From positions 67,149,492 to 67,213,491 of the forward strand of contig NC_057867.1 of assembly GCF_019393635.1 (NCBI RefSeq): DNA of 64,000 nucleotides, written 5' to 3'. A program made the translations under genes and the position numbers. Below the pieces are notes generated by a model. That model ran no database searches. It was not told the origin of the DNA and saw only the letters and a program-made list of their open reading frames with translations. This document shows, piece by piece, positions 1-10,514 of this stretch (position 1 is the first letter of the stretch; every line of letters begins with the position of its first letter). The DNA is from Dromiciops gliroides. Its lineage: Eukaryota; Chordata; Mammalia; Microbiotheria; Microbiotheriidae.

Positions 1-20
1 GTGTGTGTGTGTGTGTGTGT
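1..20. repeat. (GT)n microsatellite, cut by window edge
   Basis: Pure GT dinucleotide run that begins outside the window, so its full length is unknown. Confidence 0.95.
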
Positions 21-169
21 GAGATGGTTGGTGAGGAGAAAAGCCCAACTAGAATGGAGGGTTTGTGTTGGGGAGTAATGGCAAGCCAGGTTGGATGGGC
101 TGGATGGCTCCAGATGGGCCTGTGGTAGTAGGTATTAAGTCACATTCTCTAACCAGCTCTTCCATACCT

Positions 170-355
170 TTAGGCAGTATGATACAGTGTAATGACCCCT
201 AGGTTTACAGCCAGGAGACTTCCTTCGAATCTTGGTTTCTGGCAGCTTCTGTGGGATTCAGGGCAAGTCATGTGACGATAAAAATACTTGGCTTATATAG
301 CTCATATGGTCATTATGGAGAGAGGCACATTGTAGATTTTAAAGTACCATAGAAA
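170..355 (+). repeat. MIR SINE
   Basis: Degraded MIR: a region resembling the MIR start, then the core with GGGCAAGTCATGTGA. No target duplication is visible, as expected for this old family. Confidence 0.6.
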
Positions 356-467
356 TGAAAGTTATTAACCGTAATATCAGGCTTGATTTCAAGAATGGTA
401 GATCCTCACACCCTGTAAGATCCCAAAGGATCTCCTGAATCACCACAGTAAGAGCCTAATCAATCTT

Positions 468-616
468 CTTTTTTTTTTTTTGGTGAGGCAATTGGAGTTA
501 AGTGACTTGCCCAGGGTCACACAGCTATTAAATGTTAAGAGTCTGAGGCTGGATTTGAACTCAGGTCCTCCTGACTCCAGGGCTGGTGCCCTATCCACTG
601 CGCCACCTAGCTGCCT
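468..616 (-). mobile_element. WSINE1-like tRNA-derived SINE
   Basis: Complete young SINE in reverse orientation: poly(T) at the left, then the conserved tail and head ending in CCACCTAGCTGCC. It is bounded by an exact 13-bp target duplication, CCTAATCAATCTT, at 455-467 and 617-629. Seen directly; the family name is from recall of marsupial SINEs. Confidence 0.9.
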
Positions 617-946
617 CCTAATCAATCTTTATGTGGTCTATCCCAGTATCTCTCTCTCTCTGAAAACTGGGAATCCATGTATAAAATCCATGAATTCTTG
701 ATTACTAGAACATCAGATCAAACCTTTACCCCCTTTCTCTAGTCTTACTGGTCAGCAGTTTTTTTCTGCACTATCACTGAAGAATGGCCATGATATTGGA
801 CTAGATGACCTCCCAGGTCCCTCCCGAGTCTGCTAAATGCCACAGTTGGCCCGATGGTATGCTGAAGGCATGAGCAAACAATTTCTACTTGAGTAATGCT
901 AAGCAGCAACAAATTGGGGGCAGCTGTGGTCATTTCTCTACCTAGA

Positions 947-1440
947 AGGTCCCATGTCTGACATCGAATGTCAGAGCTGGATGGGACCTTAGGACACAGA
1001 CTATCAGAGGAACAAGGGCCTGGAAGGGAAATGTCCTGAAAATGTCAAAGCCAGAGGTGACCCTAGTACATAGAACTTTAAAGCCAAAAGGGATCTTAGG
1101 ACAGAGAAAATCAGAGCTAGAAGGGACCTTATGAAACGGAATGCCAGAGCTGGGAGGAACCTTAGAACAGAGATTGTCAGAGTGTGCAGGAACCTTGGCA
1201 CATAGACTATCAGGGGGGCAAGGAGCGGGGAGCATAGAATGGCAGGGCAGAATGGCAGAGCTGGGATGGATTTGAGAACAAAGGATGTCAAACCTGGCAG
1301 AGACACTGGAATGCCAGTCAGAAGGGACCCCCAAATGTAGAATGTCAGCTCTAAGAGGGACCTCAGAACAGTGAATGGCTGAGCTGGGAGGGAACTTAGG
1401 ACACAGAAATCCAGTGAGGAAGAGACCTTAGGGCCTCGAA
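947..1440. repeat. 33-bp degenerate minisatellite
   Basis: About thirteen diverged head-to-tail units of roughly 33 bp with core AGAGCTGGGAGGGACCTTAG. The unit resembles the AGCTGGAAGGGACCTTAGA block found beside many MIR copies (for example near 4335 and 45080), which suggests local amplification of such a block. Because 33 is a multiple of three, open frames persist by chance on the minus strand. Confidence 0.85.
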
Positions 1441-2133
1441 TGTGGAGAGCTCATCTGGGGGGCTTTTCAGGTGATTGTACCATTGGAAATAAGACTGAAA
1501 TAAAATGCAGCCAGCATATTCAGTTCGAGCTTCTTCCATAACCTTTCCCACTGTTGTCACTTCATTTCTCAGGAAGGGCCACCCAGCAGGAGGGTTTTTT
1601 TGAAACACAGAATAGAAGAACAGACAACACTTTAGCACGAGTTTACCCATGAGGATTATATTTTTCAGACATGACCAAGCTGTTTTTTTAAAGTACAAAG
1701 CTTCTACTGTGACATAAAAACCAATGTAAACATTTCCTTAATATTCCTGTCAACATGCCACTAAAAAAGTAAAATATATAAAACAATAATGCAGCTTACA
1801 GTGAATTTTCATTCAAAGGCATTTAATAGAATGTACTCTCTCAAATGTACATGCACACTGGCATATATATTGATTTACATAAATATATACAATTAAAAAG
1901 AAAATAAACAAAGAGATTTAAAAATTTTTCTTTTAAAAATTTCCTGTATTTCATTTTAATCCCAGTAACAGGCATATACAGCTATCACATAACCTATTCC
2001 TCAGCAAATGAGTTTGAGTTTCCCCTGCCCACCCAAGGGTTACTAAGTGCTTGGCCCCTTGAAGAGGCCCTATGGATGGGCCTATTCTCTGCAAACAGAA
2101 CCCCCACTAACATTCCATTGTGGTGGCAGGGGG

Positions 2134-2138
<5 letters not shown>
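1441..2138. other. AT-rich flank without recognised gene
   Basis: No repeat family or coding potential recognised. The part from about 1680 to 1960 is strongly AT-rich and free of recognised SINE or LINE motifs. It could belong to an extended CYSLTR1 3'UTR read leftwards, but nothing in the sequence proves it. Confidence 0.5.
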
Positions 2139-2229
<91 letters not shown>

Positions 2230-2276
2230 CACAGAGAGAGAGTGTGTGTGTGAGAGAGAGAGAGAGAAAGGGAGGA

Positions 2277-2333
<57 letters not shown>

Positions 2334-2390
2334 AGAAGAAGAAGAAGAAGAAGAAGAAGAAGAAGAAGAAGAAGAAGAAGAATATGAAGA
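2139..2390. repeat. Compound (GA)n-(GT)n-(GA)n-(GAA)n microsatellite
   Basis: Four blocks in order: long GA run, GT run from about 2203, a second GA run from about 2280, and an AAG/AGA trinucleotide run to 2383. Except for the GT part it is nearly pure purine on the plus strand. It lies roughly 700 bases downstream of the CYSLTR1 stop codon. Confidence 0.97.
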
Positions 2391-2759
2391 AGAAGGGGGA
2401 GGGAGGGAGGAATAGTACATACTTTGACAAAAAGAGATTTGGCCTTTGACCAGAGAAAGCTCCCTCAGGCTACAATTGTCTCCCTGTAAGGGGCCACGTG
2501 TTGGGAACATCCATTGCTATATCTTATACAACTCTGGCCCTTGTACGTTCTCTCTGGACCACGGAGTTACTCTCTGAACTCAATGTCCCTTGTCAGAGCT
2601 CTTACCAATGAAACAAAGTTCATGAGGTTCTTTCTGCTGTCATTATCCAAGGGGCTTCTTGCAAAGGTGAATACTGGGATGGTAGCTGAGTGTTAAGTGC
2701 CAACCCAAGGTACTGAGAGCCAAATCTCTGCCTTATGCAAAGCCACCATCTGAAGTAGA

Positions 2760-2769
2760 TTTATTTATT
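2760..2769 (-). promoter_or_regulatory. CYSLTR1: Overlapping poly(A) signals for CYSLTR1
   Basis: On the minus strand this reads AATAAATAAA, two overlapping canonical AATAAA hexamers about 300 bases after the stop codon. It is the nearest strong signal downstream and would give a short 3'UTR. Longer 3'UTRs using signals further left remain possible. Confidence 0.55.
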
Positions 2770-2960
2770 ATACTTTTTAGACTAAGGCTCATTTGTAAAG
2801 TATGGGCACAAACAGAAACAATGCTATACAGAATGTAGTTTTTGCTGTGAACTTAATTTTGTCCGCTTAGGAGTCAACATGGATGATAACATGGATGTAG
2901 AAATCAAGCAAATTTTGCAGGCAAAAATATCCAGATGTTTCTATTTTGCAACATTTAAAT

Positions 2961-2999
2961 CTATCTATCTATCTACCTATCATCTATCATCTATCTATT
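2961..2999. repeat. (ATCT)n microsatellite
   Basis: Short imperfect ATCT tetranucleotide run. If the 2760 poly(A) signal is used it lies inside the CYSLTR1 3'UTR. Confidence 0.9.
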
Positions 3000-3070
3000 T
3001 GATTATAGCAAGTAATTATTTGATTAACTGCTCTCATTGACATAAGAGAGCTTTCTACTTGGGGGTGACC

Positions 3071-4090
3071 CTATTCTTTGCATAATTCATCCACCTTTTC
3101 TTGGAAGGAGGTCTTCTTCTTAGGTACATAGGTCATGCTAGACAGAGAATGCTTTCTAAATGTGGACAGCCTCTGCCTGAAGTTACCCCCTGAAAAGAAA
3201 TAGAGGAGTGGGTCAAAGCAACAATTTGATGCTGCCAGAGACAAGGTTATGACCACTGACTTCTGCATGGCAAGGACAGACTCACAGGTTATATTTTCAC
3301 TGTTCAAAAAGTGAAGGTGGATTGTGCGTTGAATGTGATAGGGCATGAAACTGATCAAGAAGGCGGCTGTTACGACAATGATCATTCCTACAGCCTTCTT
3401 ACGACTTGACAGATTCTTCTTCATTGAATTCTTTAATAAGGTCAAGATGATCATGGTGTAACAGACAATTATGGTAACAAATGGAATGATGAAGCCAAAG
3501 AACAATGAGACATAGTGCAAGGCCATCACTGTTTTCTTACCCTTTGGGTCTTGTGGGGGCTCAAAGCACTTGGTATTATTCCCTTCTTTATAGGTTTTGC
3601 TCATGAGAAAAAAGGGTGAGCTGGTCAGGATAACAAAAATCCAAATGGCTGCACTCACAACCCTGGCTTTTTTCTGGGTCACCAAGTTGATGTTTTGGAC
3701 GGGGAATACTATGGCCACACAACGGAAAAAGCTCATGGCAGTCATAAAGAAGATACTACAATAGAGGTTGACATACAAAGCATAGGTACTGAGGCGACAC
3801 AAGAAGTCCCCTAAGAACCAGATGCCTCGGTGAACATAATAAACTACCCGAAAAGGCAGCGTACACACACAGAGTAGGTCGGCCACAGCTAGGTTCACCA
3901 TGTATACTTGGAAGGCTGATTTCTCATGGTAGGTCCTGATGAGGACATAGAGCACAAAGCCATTGCCGAAGAAGCCGATGACAGAGATCATTGAGTACAC
4001 GGTGGAGTACACTTGGTTGCGGAAGTCATCGATAGTGGAGAGGCAGCTGGAGTTGTATCCAGGTCTTGTCATATTTCCTAACCCGTCCAT
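3071..4090 (-). CDS. CYSLTR1: Cysteinyl leukotriene receptor 1, single coding exon
   Basis: Rhodopsin-family (class A) GPCR for cysteinyl leukotrienes, chiefly LTD4; a plasma-membrane receptor on smooth muscle and myeloid cells that couples mainly through Gq. The 339-residue frame aligns end to end with human CYSLTR1 (337 residues), from [11 protein letters not shown] near the N-terminus to the KHSLSS tail. Seven hydrophobic segments lie at about 27-53, 60-86, 96-128, 142-165, 188-218, 229-258 and 274-301. Motifs visible: FRC (122-124) in place of DRY, as in the human receptor; DPLLY (293-297) for NPxxY; likely disulfide Cys98-Cys175 and a second pair Cys16-Cys269; N-glycosylation sequons at Asn6, Asn13, Asn171 and Asn266. 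I chose the ATG giving MDGLGNMT because it matches the human MDETGNLT start; nine upstream codons opening with GTG lie in the same exon but are 5'UTR. No breaks; coding looks intact and constrained. Confidence 0.98.
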   Translation of the reverse strand: MDGLGNMTRPGYNSSCLSTIDDFRNQVYSTVYSMISVIGFFGNGFVLYVLIRTYHEKSAFQVYMVNLAVADLLCVCTLPFRVVYYVHRGIWFLGDFLCRLSTYALYVNLYCSIFFMTAMSFFRCVAIVFPVQNINLVTQKKARVVSAAIWIFVILTSSPFFLMSKTYKEGNNTKCFEPPQDPKGKKTVMALHYVSLFFGFIIPFVTIIVCYTMIILTLLKNSMKKNLSSRKKAVGMIIVVTAAFLISFMPYHIQRTIHLHFLNSENITCESVLAMQKSVVITLSLAASNCCFDPLLYFFSGGNFRQRLSTFRKHSLSSMTYVPKKKTSFQEKVDELCKE

Positions 4091-4117
4091 GGTTCTCTGA
4101 GAATGTCCGCTTGGCAC

Positions 4118-4140
4118 CTAGCATATAAAGATGAAACTGT
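4118..4140 (-). promoter_or_regulatory. CYSLTR1: Splice acceptor before CYSLTR1 coding exon
   Basis: The minus strand reads TTTCATCTTTATATGCTAG then GTGCCAAGCGG, a pyrimidine-leaning tract ending in TAG 27 bases before the start codon. Known CYSLTR1 genes carry the whole coding sequence in one exon with non-coding exons upstream, which fits. The upstream exons are not recognisable here. Confidence 0.65.
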
Positions 4141-4309
4141 CATGACCATTTTATGAGGCCATCAATTACAGGAAGTTCTCATGTTCCACTTCATAACTTC
4201 ATCATGTATCATGTTAAAGCCAGGAGAGGGAGTCTTTTTTTCCGACCAAGGGATACTTCACTCACAGGAAAAAAATCGAGCAAGGGCCACATGCAAGGAA
4301 AAAGGAGCT

Positions 4310-4425
4310 TAATTTAGAATCACAGAAGATGAGAGCTGGAAGGACCTTGGAGGTCACCTAGCCCAACCCTCATTTGACAGAGGAGAAAGCTAAAGTCAAT
4401 GTTTGGCCGGTAGCTTTGCTTTTTT
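4310..4425 (-). repeat. MIR-like fragment
   Basis: Carries the AGCTGGAAGGACCTTGGAGGTCA block followed by a diverged antisense MIR tail (TTTGACAGAGGAGAAAGC). Confidence 0.55.
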
Positions 4426-4689
4426 CTGAGAGAGGCACATAGACATCAAAGGTCCAACTCCCTGATTTTCAAATTGAGAACAGAGAAAGGCATTCCTAAC
4501 AACAATCCACTGAATATCTCCAGCTGGAATGTCTCACCCCCACTTTCAACTCCAGACATTCCAAACTGAAGTTCCCCATTGCCCCTCTGACCCCTGCTTT
4601 CTCTGTTCATTTCCAGGCTACACACCTTGGTGTCTTTTTGGACATCTTCCTTTCCCTTGCCTCCCATTGCCAACAAGTTGATCAATATT

Positions 4690-5290
4690 CTGGATCTGGT
4701 CAACTTCCCTGTATCTCCTTTTTCCCTCCCACTGTTTCCATCCTAGTTAAGTCCTCATGCATCCTACCCAGTCTCCTGGCCTTTAACAGTTCTCTCCTCT
4801 GATCCGTACCAATATGCTGCTAGGTTAACTTTCCTCATACAAAACTCAGATTATACTGTTGCCCTGCCTTGCATCTTTCTAGGCTAGGTTACCTCGAAGG
4901 CCCTTCTAGTTCTCATGCCAACTGAATTAAGTTCCAAATCCTCAGGCAGGTGGGCCTTGAAGGCCTTCCACATTCTGCTCCAGACATATTGCTGCCTCCT
5001 GAACCCTAGCCTACCTCCATGTTTTTGCTCATGCTTTTCTCTACCTCATCCTCATCTCTGCTTATTAACCTCATACCCATCTTCAAGGATAAACGGCACC
5101 CCATCCATGTTCCCAACTCCTGCTGTCCTTATTTTCTCCTTTTTTTACTTCACCTAACTTAACTTCGCCTCTTGTACTATTTGTACATCATGTAGCAGAG
5201 GGGCAGCGACCACATCTCCTTTGTAGCCTAGGGCCCAGCTCAGGGTTTTGCTCACAGTAGGGGCTCAATCCACATTTGCTGAGTGAAGAC
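4690..5290 (+). repeat. L2 LINE 3' end
   Basis: Ordered L2 3' landmarks: GGCCTTGAAGGCCTTCCACA, a cysteine/proline-rich pyrimidine stretch, then GGGCCCAGCTCAGGGTTTTG and the terminal GGGGCTCAATCCACATTTGC. Sense strand is plus. Confidence 0.75.
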
Positions 5291-5584
5291 ATTCTTCTTC
5301 AATGATTCTTCAAGGGGGGCTGTACCCCACTGGCCCATGGGACTGCATGGGACCCCACACACACTGGGAGGGTGCAACACACAAAGATTTGAATCAATAC
5401 TCAACTTTCTTCTCATCAATTAGGTGGGAAGACAGAAAGAGGGGAAACAACTAATCTTAGGCAGAAGAGGTAAAGATTACTCTTAAGAATCCAACAGATG
5501 CTACAAAAAGCAAACTGGCATTAGATTATAATCTGGAAGTGGAGGTGGCTTTAGGCAAAAAGAAAATTTAACATTAACATTGTT

Positions 5585-5845
5585 TCATGAATGAAGAGAG
5601 GGAGAGAGATAAGGGGAGAGGAAGAAAGAGGGGGAGACAGAGAGGAATAGAGAGAGGGAGGGAAAAGAGAGGGTGTGAGAAAGAGGAAGAGGAGAGAGGA
5701 ATAGAAAGAGAGGAGAGAGGAATAGAGAGATAGAGAAATAGGGGAGATAAGAGAAAGAAGAGAGGGGAGGGAGGAAGGAGGGAGAGAGGGAGAGGAAGAG
5801 GGAGAGGGAGAGCGAGAGGGAGAGAGACAGAGAGAGAGACAGAGA

Positions 5846-5919
<74 letters not shown>

Positions 5920-6010
5920 GAGACAGGAGAGAGAGACAGACAGACAGAGACAGAGACAGACAGAGACAGAGACAGACAGAGAGACAGAGAGAGAACAAGA
6001 GAACGAGAAT
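5585..6010. repeat. Long (GA)n purine tract
   Basis: About 425 bases almost entirely A and G on the plus strand, with a pure GA core near 5850-5910 and GACA interruptions to the right. Lies about 1.5 kb upstream of the CYSLTR1 coding exon, in its presumed intron. Confidence 0.97.
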
Positions 6011-6199
6011 GAGAACTATGGTACTATGGTTTCTTGCCCTTTCTGCAGAGGGCTTCCTCCATAACAGGGACAATCTGCTGCTCCTGGCTCATCCTCAGGG
6101 AAAGCCAACATTCAGCATTGACAATGCACCCCCTGGTGGACATCAGGTTATTAACCCAGGTTTCCAGAGCAAATGAGAAACAGTCTGAGTGGGTTACAC

Positions 6200-6345
6200 T
6201 AAAGGCAGGCTGAATGTTAGAAATAGAAGGGACCTTGTGTCCTTCTCAGTGTAACCTTCCTCCATTTGATGATGAGATAACTTCAGTCCAGAGAAACCAA
6301 GCCCAAGATCATTTGGCTACCAAGTAACAATCAGGGCCAGTGACT
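6200..6345 (-). repeat. MIR fragment
   Basis: Antisense MIR-like order: AGAAGGGACCTTG, a degraded GATGAGATAACT, then the AAGATCATTTGGCTACCAAGT counterpart of the conserved core. Confidence 0.55.
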
Positions 6346-6689
6346 GAGAGGATTCCTGTGGCTATGGTGACTGTCTTCTTAGAGTTGTCAAAGGCTCCCA
6401 GTGCCCAGGATGTGGAAGTGGTTGCCCTATGTCTAATGGGTCCTGACTCTGCCCATCTCAGAGCCTGTTTCTCAGCGCATAAATAACTAGGCTTGGTTTG
6501 CACACGGTCGAGTTAGTTCTCAGATACCTGGGAGCTGCCACTTTGTTCTAGCAGCTAGTCCCATGGTTCCCTTTCTTATTTCTCTATAGCTTAACAAAGC
6601 TCCATTTGCTTAGCTGCTCTGCCCCTCTGCCATTTTATCAAACTGATGCAACACTTAGCTGTATCCATGTGACCTATCACTGGTCCATT

Positions 6690-7035
6690 CCCTCATTTTT
6701 TAGTTAAAGAAACTAGGGTTTGTCTGGAGAGATAACATGACTTGGCCAAGGCCATACCTGGCCCAAGTGGTGGAGTCAGGATTTGAATCCAGGTCTGCCC
6801 CTTTCCAGGGCTGGTGGAGGGTTGAGGTGGGACGGGTTGGGGTGGAAGAAGGACACTAGCGAATGGAAACAGCTAAAACCTATAAGGAATTGCAGAGTTA
6901 GCCTGTTTATTATTAGCTACACTACTTTGAGCAGTCGCTGGGTCTTAGTTTTCTCAGCGGTAAAGTAAGGGCATTGGATTAGGTGACTTCCAAGATTGAT
7001 TCCTTCTCTGTTTAAAGCTTGTGGTCCTATGCAGG
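6690..7035. repeat. Two MIR fragments in opposite orientation
   Basis: 6690-6825 is antisense MIR (AACATGACTTGGCCAAGG, GGATTTGAATCCAGGTC). 6895-7035 is the sense 3' half (GGGTCTTAGTTTTCTCAGCG, GGATTAGGTGACTTCCAAGA). Confidence 0.7.
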
Positions 7036-8105
7036 ATGCCTGGTGAAGACCAGTATGGGACAAGGTAAAAAGCTATACTATTGGTCTGGTATTGAAACTA
7101 TCTTCCCACAGAAAGAAGGTATAAACATCCCCATTTACCCCCACATTGGAGACTTTGTTCTGACATCAAAGATACCTCCTTGATGGGTTGTGATCACGCT
7201 TCTCTCCAGGTCCTCAGACATTGAGGATGATGACTGAATCTGCCTGAACCTGGCCTTGGGAGCCACTGGGAGAGCTGAGCTTCTGGGACTCGGAGATCAG
7301 GACCCAAGCTCCCACGAGGGAAGCCTGTGAGGACACCGTAGTCAAAGAGATGGCAGAAGTAGAAGGCAGGAATGGAGCATGGGATAATTCTGGTACTAAA
7401 CCCTCTAGAGAGAAGAAAGGGAGCTCCCAGGCTATGAAGACAAGACTCAGTCTGAGCAGGAGCTGATGAGCAGAGCCATGGTGTGGAAGAACAAAGCAGA
7501 ACTGGGACCTCTGTTAATATTGTGCTTCTATGGACAAGACAAGATGACCAGAGAGGCTCCTGGGAAGGTGAGGCTCACTAGAGGATGAGGGTTCAAGTTT
7601 CTCTGGACTCCAACCACTGGTCAGTACTAGAAGTTTGTAGTACTACAAAGGGTCCTTATTTTAAGATCTCGGTATTGTGGAAGACACCCATTGCCACTGC
7701 TGTGTCTACTCTGGCTCATAGAGGCATCTCCAAGGGTCAGGTTCAGGCATGAGACTAGCCATGAGTCAATCGAACATCCCCAGTCTCAGTGGGCTGGCTC
7801 AGTGCTCTCCCTAGAGCAAGGGAGACTGGTTCCATGCTAGAAGAGAAACTCAAATGTGATACTGATGGGGATGTTTATATAGTCCATAGTGTTTGATGCC
7901 AGAATGAGGGCCTTGACCTTTAACATTCTTGGCCTTGTAAAGACAGACATCATAGTCATCCCACTGTAACCCTTTGGGATTTTGCCCTAATTTGTTGTCT
8001 GAAATTCATTTCAGCCAGCTCTCCCATGAACTTTACTTTTATGTATGAATGATCTTTCATTCTTCTGGAGCCACTAGTATGAGATGAAGAATGGAAAAGG
8101 GACTG
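7036..8105. other. No gene or repeat recognised
   Basis: Balanced-composition DNA without open frames of coding character or recognised repeats. Presumed CYSLTR1 intron or intergenic sequence. Confidence 0.5.
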
Positions 8106-8109
8106 TCAG

Positions 8110-8340
8110 TGAAAAGTATCTGAGATGTCTCCTGGCCTTGGCATCAGGAGAGACCTGAGTGTGAATCTGGCCTTGGATACATTCTCTAGCTGAATGACCC
8201 TGGCCAAGTCACTTAACATTTCTAAGACTCTATTTTCTAAAACAGGAATAACACTCCTCACCACCAGATGGTGGTGGCGAGGATAAACTGAAAGTCTGCA
8301 TGCAGAAATACATTTAAACCTTAAAGGGCTCTGGAGAAGT
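8110..8340 (+). repeat. MIR SINE, nearly full length
   Basis: Runs from GGCATCAGGAGAGACCTGAG through the core CTGGCCAAGTCACTTAACAT to the TTTAAACCTTAAAGGGCT tail. Confidence 0.75.
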
Positions 8341-8865
8341 AGCTCCAGCCATCGGTTCCTGGTTGTTTCCCAGCTCCCTGACATGTCTGCTCTCTTGCTT
8401 TTCCAGGATTCAGGCCCTGCCATGGCAGGATGGAAAGATTTAGGAAGATTAGCCACTCTCCTGTATTCGCAGTGCTACTCACCCTCATCATTTAGAGAGT
8501 TGATAGAAAGCTGCCTGATGGTAGTCAAGGCTCCCACATTGAAGGAGCATCACCCTATTTCCTCACTAGGCATTTCCTCACTAGATGGCGCTATTGAGGT
8601 GGGTTCCCCCCCTCCCTGTGCTACTTTTCTGTTTGAAGACCCTCAATGCAAAGGTGTTATATAATTATACATAATTAGACAGTCTTACTGATCATTTGAA
8701 AATCCTTAGGGAGTTTATGTTCTGATGTCTTTTTAAACTGTACACAGAACTTTGAGCTAGAGGCGTCCAAAATGCTTGTTAGGGAATAAAAGATGAGCCT
8801 AATTACTCAATCAAAAGCTCCCAGAGCTCCCAGGAGAGTCTGTCTGGATGGAGCCCATTGCACTC
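8341..8865. other. No gene or repeat recognised
   Basis: Contains one 93-codon chance open frame with no recognisable similarity; nothing else supported. Confidence 0.45.
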
Positions 8866-8869
8866 TAGG

Positions 8870-9160
8870 CCAGTATTCATTGCCTCTCTGCCCCCACCTC
8901 AGAGGGGGCCATGCCGAGCAAATCTAACTAATCCCTCTTCCCCATGCCAACCCCTCCAATACTTGAAGACAATGATCATGTCCCTTCTAGACTTCCCTTT
9001 TCCAGGTGAAATATCCTCTCTTCCTTCAGCCAGTCCTCATATGACATGGATGTAAGGTCCGTCACTCTCCTGGTTGTCCAAGATGTTCTTCAGCTTATCA
9101 AAGTTTTTCTTAAAACAATACTCCAGCTGTGGAATTCTTGGACTACACTAAGAGAGAGAT
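8870..9160 (-). repeat. CR1/L3 LINE fragment (left arm of inverted pair)
   Basis: Antisense CR1: CAATACTTGAAGACAATGAT, then CAGTCCTCATATGACATGGA and TCTTCAGCTTATCAAAG, the reverse of the CR1 ORF2 C-terminal region and start of 3' end. Ends where a plus-strand copy of overlapping CR1 sequence begins. Confidence 0.75.
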
Positions 9161-9184
9161 CAGGAGGCCAGAGCACATCTGGAA

Positions 9185-9630
9185 CAATGGATCTTCTGCT
9201 CTGGGAGGGCAACCAGGATGGTGAAAGGCCTCAAGTCCATGCCATCTGGTGATTTGCTGAAGCAACCTGGGAGTGTTGAGCCTTTATGACATGACCAAGG
9301 TCTCTAGCATGTGACAGAGGAATCAATTTTGTTACCTTCAGCCCTGGAGGGCAGAACAAGGCAAGATGGAGGGAAGGTGCAGAGAGGCAGAGTTAGGCTT
9401 GATGTTATGTTGAAAAAATGAAAACAAACCAACATCATTACAGTTAGAGCTGTCCCAAAGTAGAATGGGTTGTCTCAGGGGTGGGGGCTGGGGCAGTGGG
9501 TTTCCCTCATTGTGGTTCAAATGGCATGTGGATGGCTACTTGTTGGGTGCATTGGAGGGAGGATTCTTTTTCTAGAATGAGTTGTATTTAGCGGGTTACT
9601 TAAGGCCCTTCCACCTCTGACACTCTGATT
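9185..9630 (+). repeat. CR1/L3 LINE 3' end (right arm of inverted pair)
   Basis: Sense CR1: GGGCAACCAGGATGGTGAAA, later GGGCAGAACAAGG, TTAGAGCTGTCCCAAAGTAG, GAATGGGTTGTCTC and the TTAAGGCCCTTCCACCTCTG end. Confidence 0.8.
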
Positions 9631-9689
9631 CATATGGAGCTTGAAGCCCGTCAGAACCCTCAGATCTTTTGGGGAGCCATGAGACAGGT

Positions 9690-10070
9690 TTGGGGCCCAT
9701 CTGTGTCACTTCTTGGTTGTGTCATCTTGGGCTCACTTCCTCTTTGGGGGCTTCAGTTTCTTCTAGAAAATAAAGGGATCAGAATCTACTCCCTTGATGA
9801 TCACTAAGGTCTTTTCTAGCTCTGAAGCCTAATATGTGTTGGCCACAACATTGGCTTTATATATATCATTTCATTTGAGCCCCAAAACAACCCCATCAGG
9901 TTGGTGTTATTGTTGATACCAAGGGGATTATTCTCATTTTACAGATGGGAAAACTGAAACTTGGAGAGGTTAAATGACAAATGACTTGCCCCCATAGTCA
10001 CACCATTAGTTTGTATAGGAGGTAGGATTTGAACCTGGATCTACTCTAGTAGTCTTTTCATCATACTAAA
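9690..10070. repeat. Two MIR copies, plus then minus
   Basis: 9690-9835 is sense (GTCATCTTGGGCTCACTTCC, GCTTCAGTTTC). 9845-10070 is antisense and longer (TCATTTTACAGATGGGAAAA, GGATTTGAACCTGGATCTAC). Confidence 0.75.
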
Positions 10071-10329
10071 TGCTCAAAGTCACCACCCCTTGAGGTGACT
10101 TGCCTAAGGTCTATGGCTTAGTCAAGACCCGGAGAACCCTCGAATCCCAGCATACTTTATGCTACCTTATTATTATTAGTGTTTGCTTTATTTTCAACTT
10201 TTTAAGCACCTGACTTTTTTTTAGCTCTCTGGAGGATAGACAGTAGAAAAAATGAGGAAATAACCAACCAACCCTGCGATTACCATGGTATAGTTCATAA
10301 CATGGCTACATGGCTACCTGGGTGATCAG

Positions 10330-10470
10330 ATTACAATCCTAGAGAGCTGCAGAGGGCACTGAGAGGGTAAGTGACTTGGTCAGTGTCACACAGCCAGGAT
10401 GTGTTAGAGGCCAAGGCTTCCTGACTTCTAGGTCTGCCCTCTGACTATTACACCATGCAATCAGTCTCTA
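10330..10470 (-). repeat. MIR fragment
   Basis: Antisense core GGTAAGTGACTTGGTCAGTG and CACACAGCCAGGATGTG. Confidence 0.65.
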
Positions 10471-10514
10471 TATAGACTAAGGAAAAGCCTTCTTTCCCAG
10501 GGATAATAATAACA

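Noticed and set aside
942-1334. 130-codon open frame on the minus strand with an 11-residue repeat
   Set aside because: It follows exactly from the 33-bp minisatellite. An overlapping frame is open too, and there is no coding or splice context.
2047-2510. Several long frames rich in Arg-Glu, Ser-Leu or Ser
   Set aside because: Translations of GA/GT/GAA microsatellites in different frames.
4091-4117. Nine-codon N-terminal extension of CYSLTR1 starting at GTG
   Set aside because: GTG is not a normal vertebrate start, the ATG at 4090 matches the human start, and a splice acceptor lies directly upstream.
5585-6073. 162-codon Ser/Leu frame on the minus strand
   Set aside because: Low-complexity translation of the (GA)n tract.
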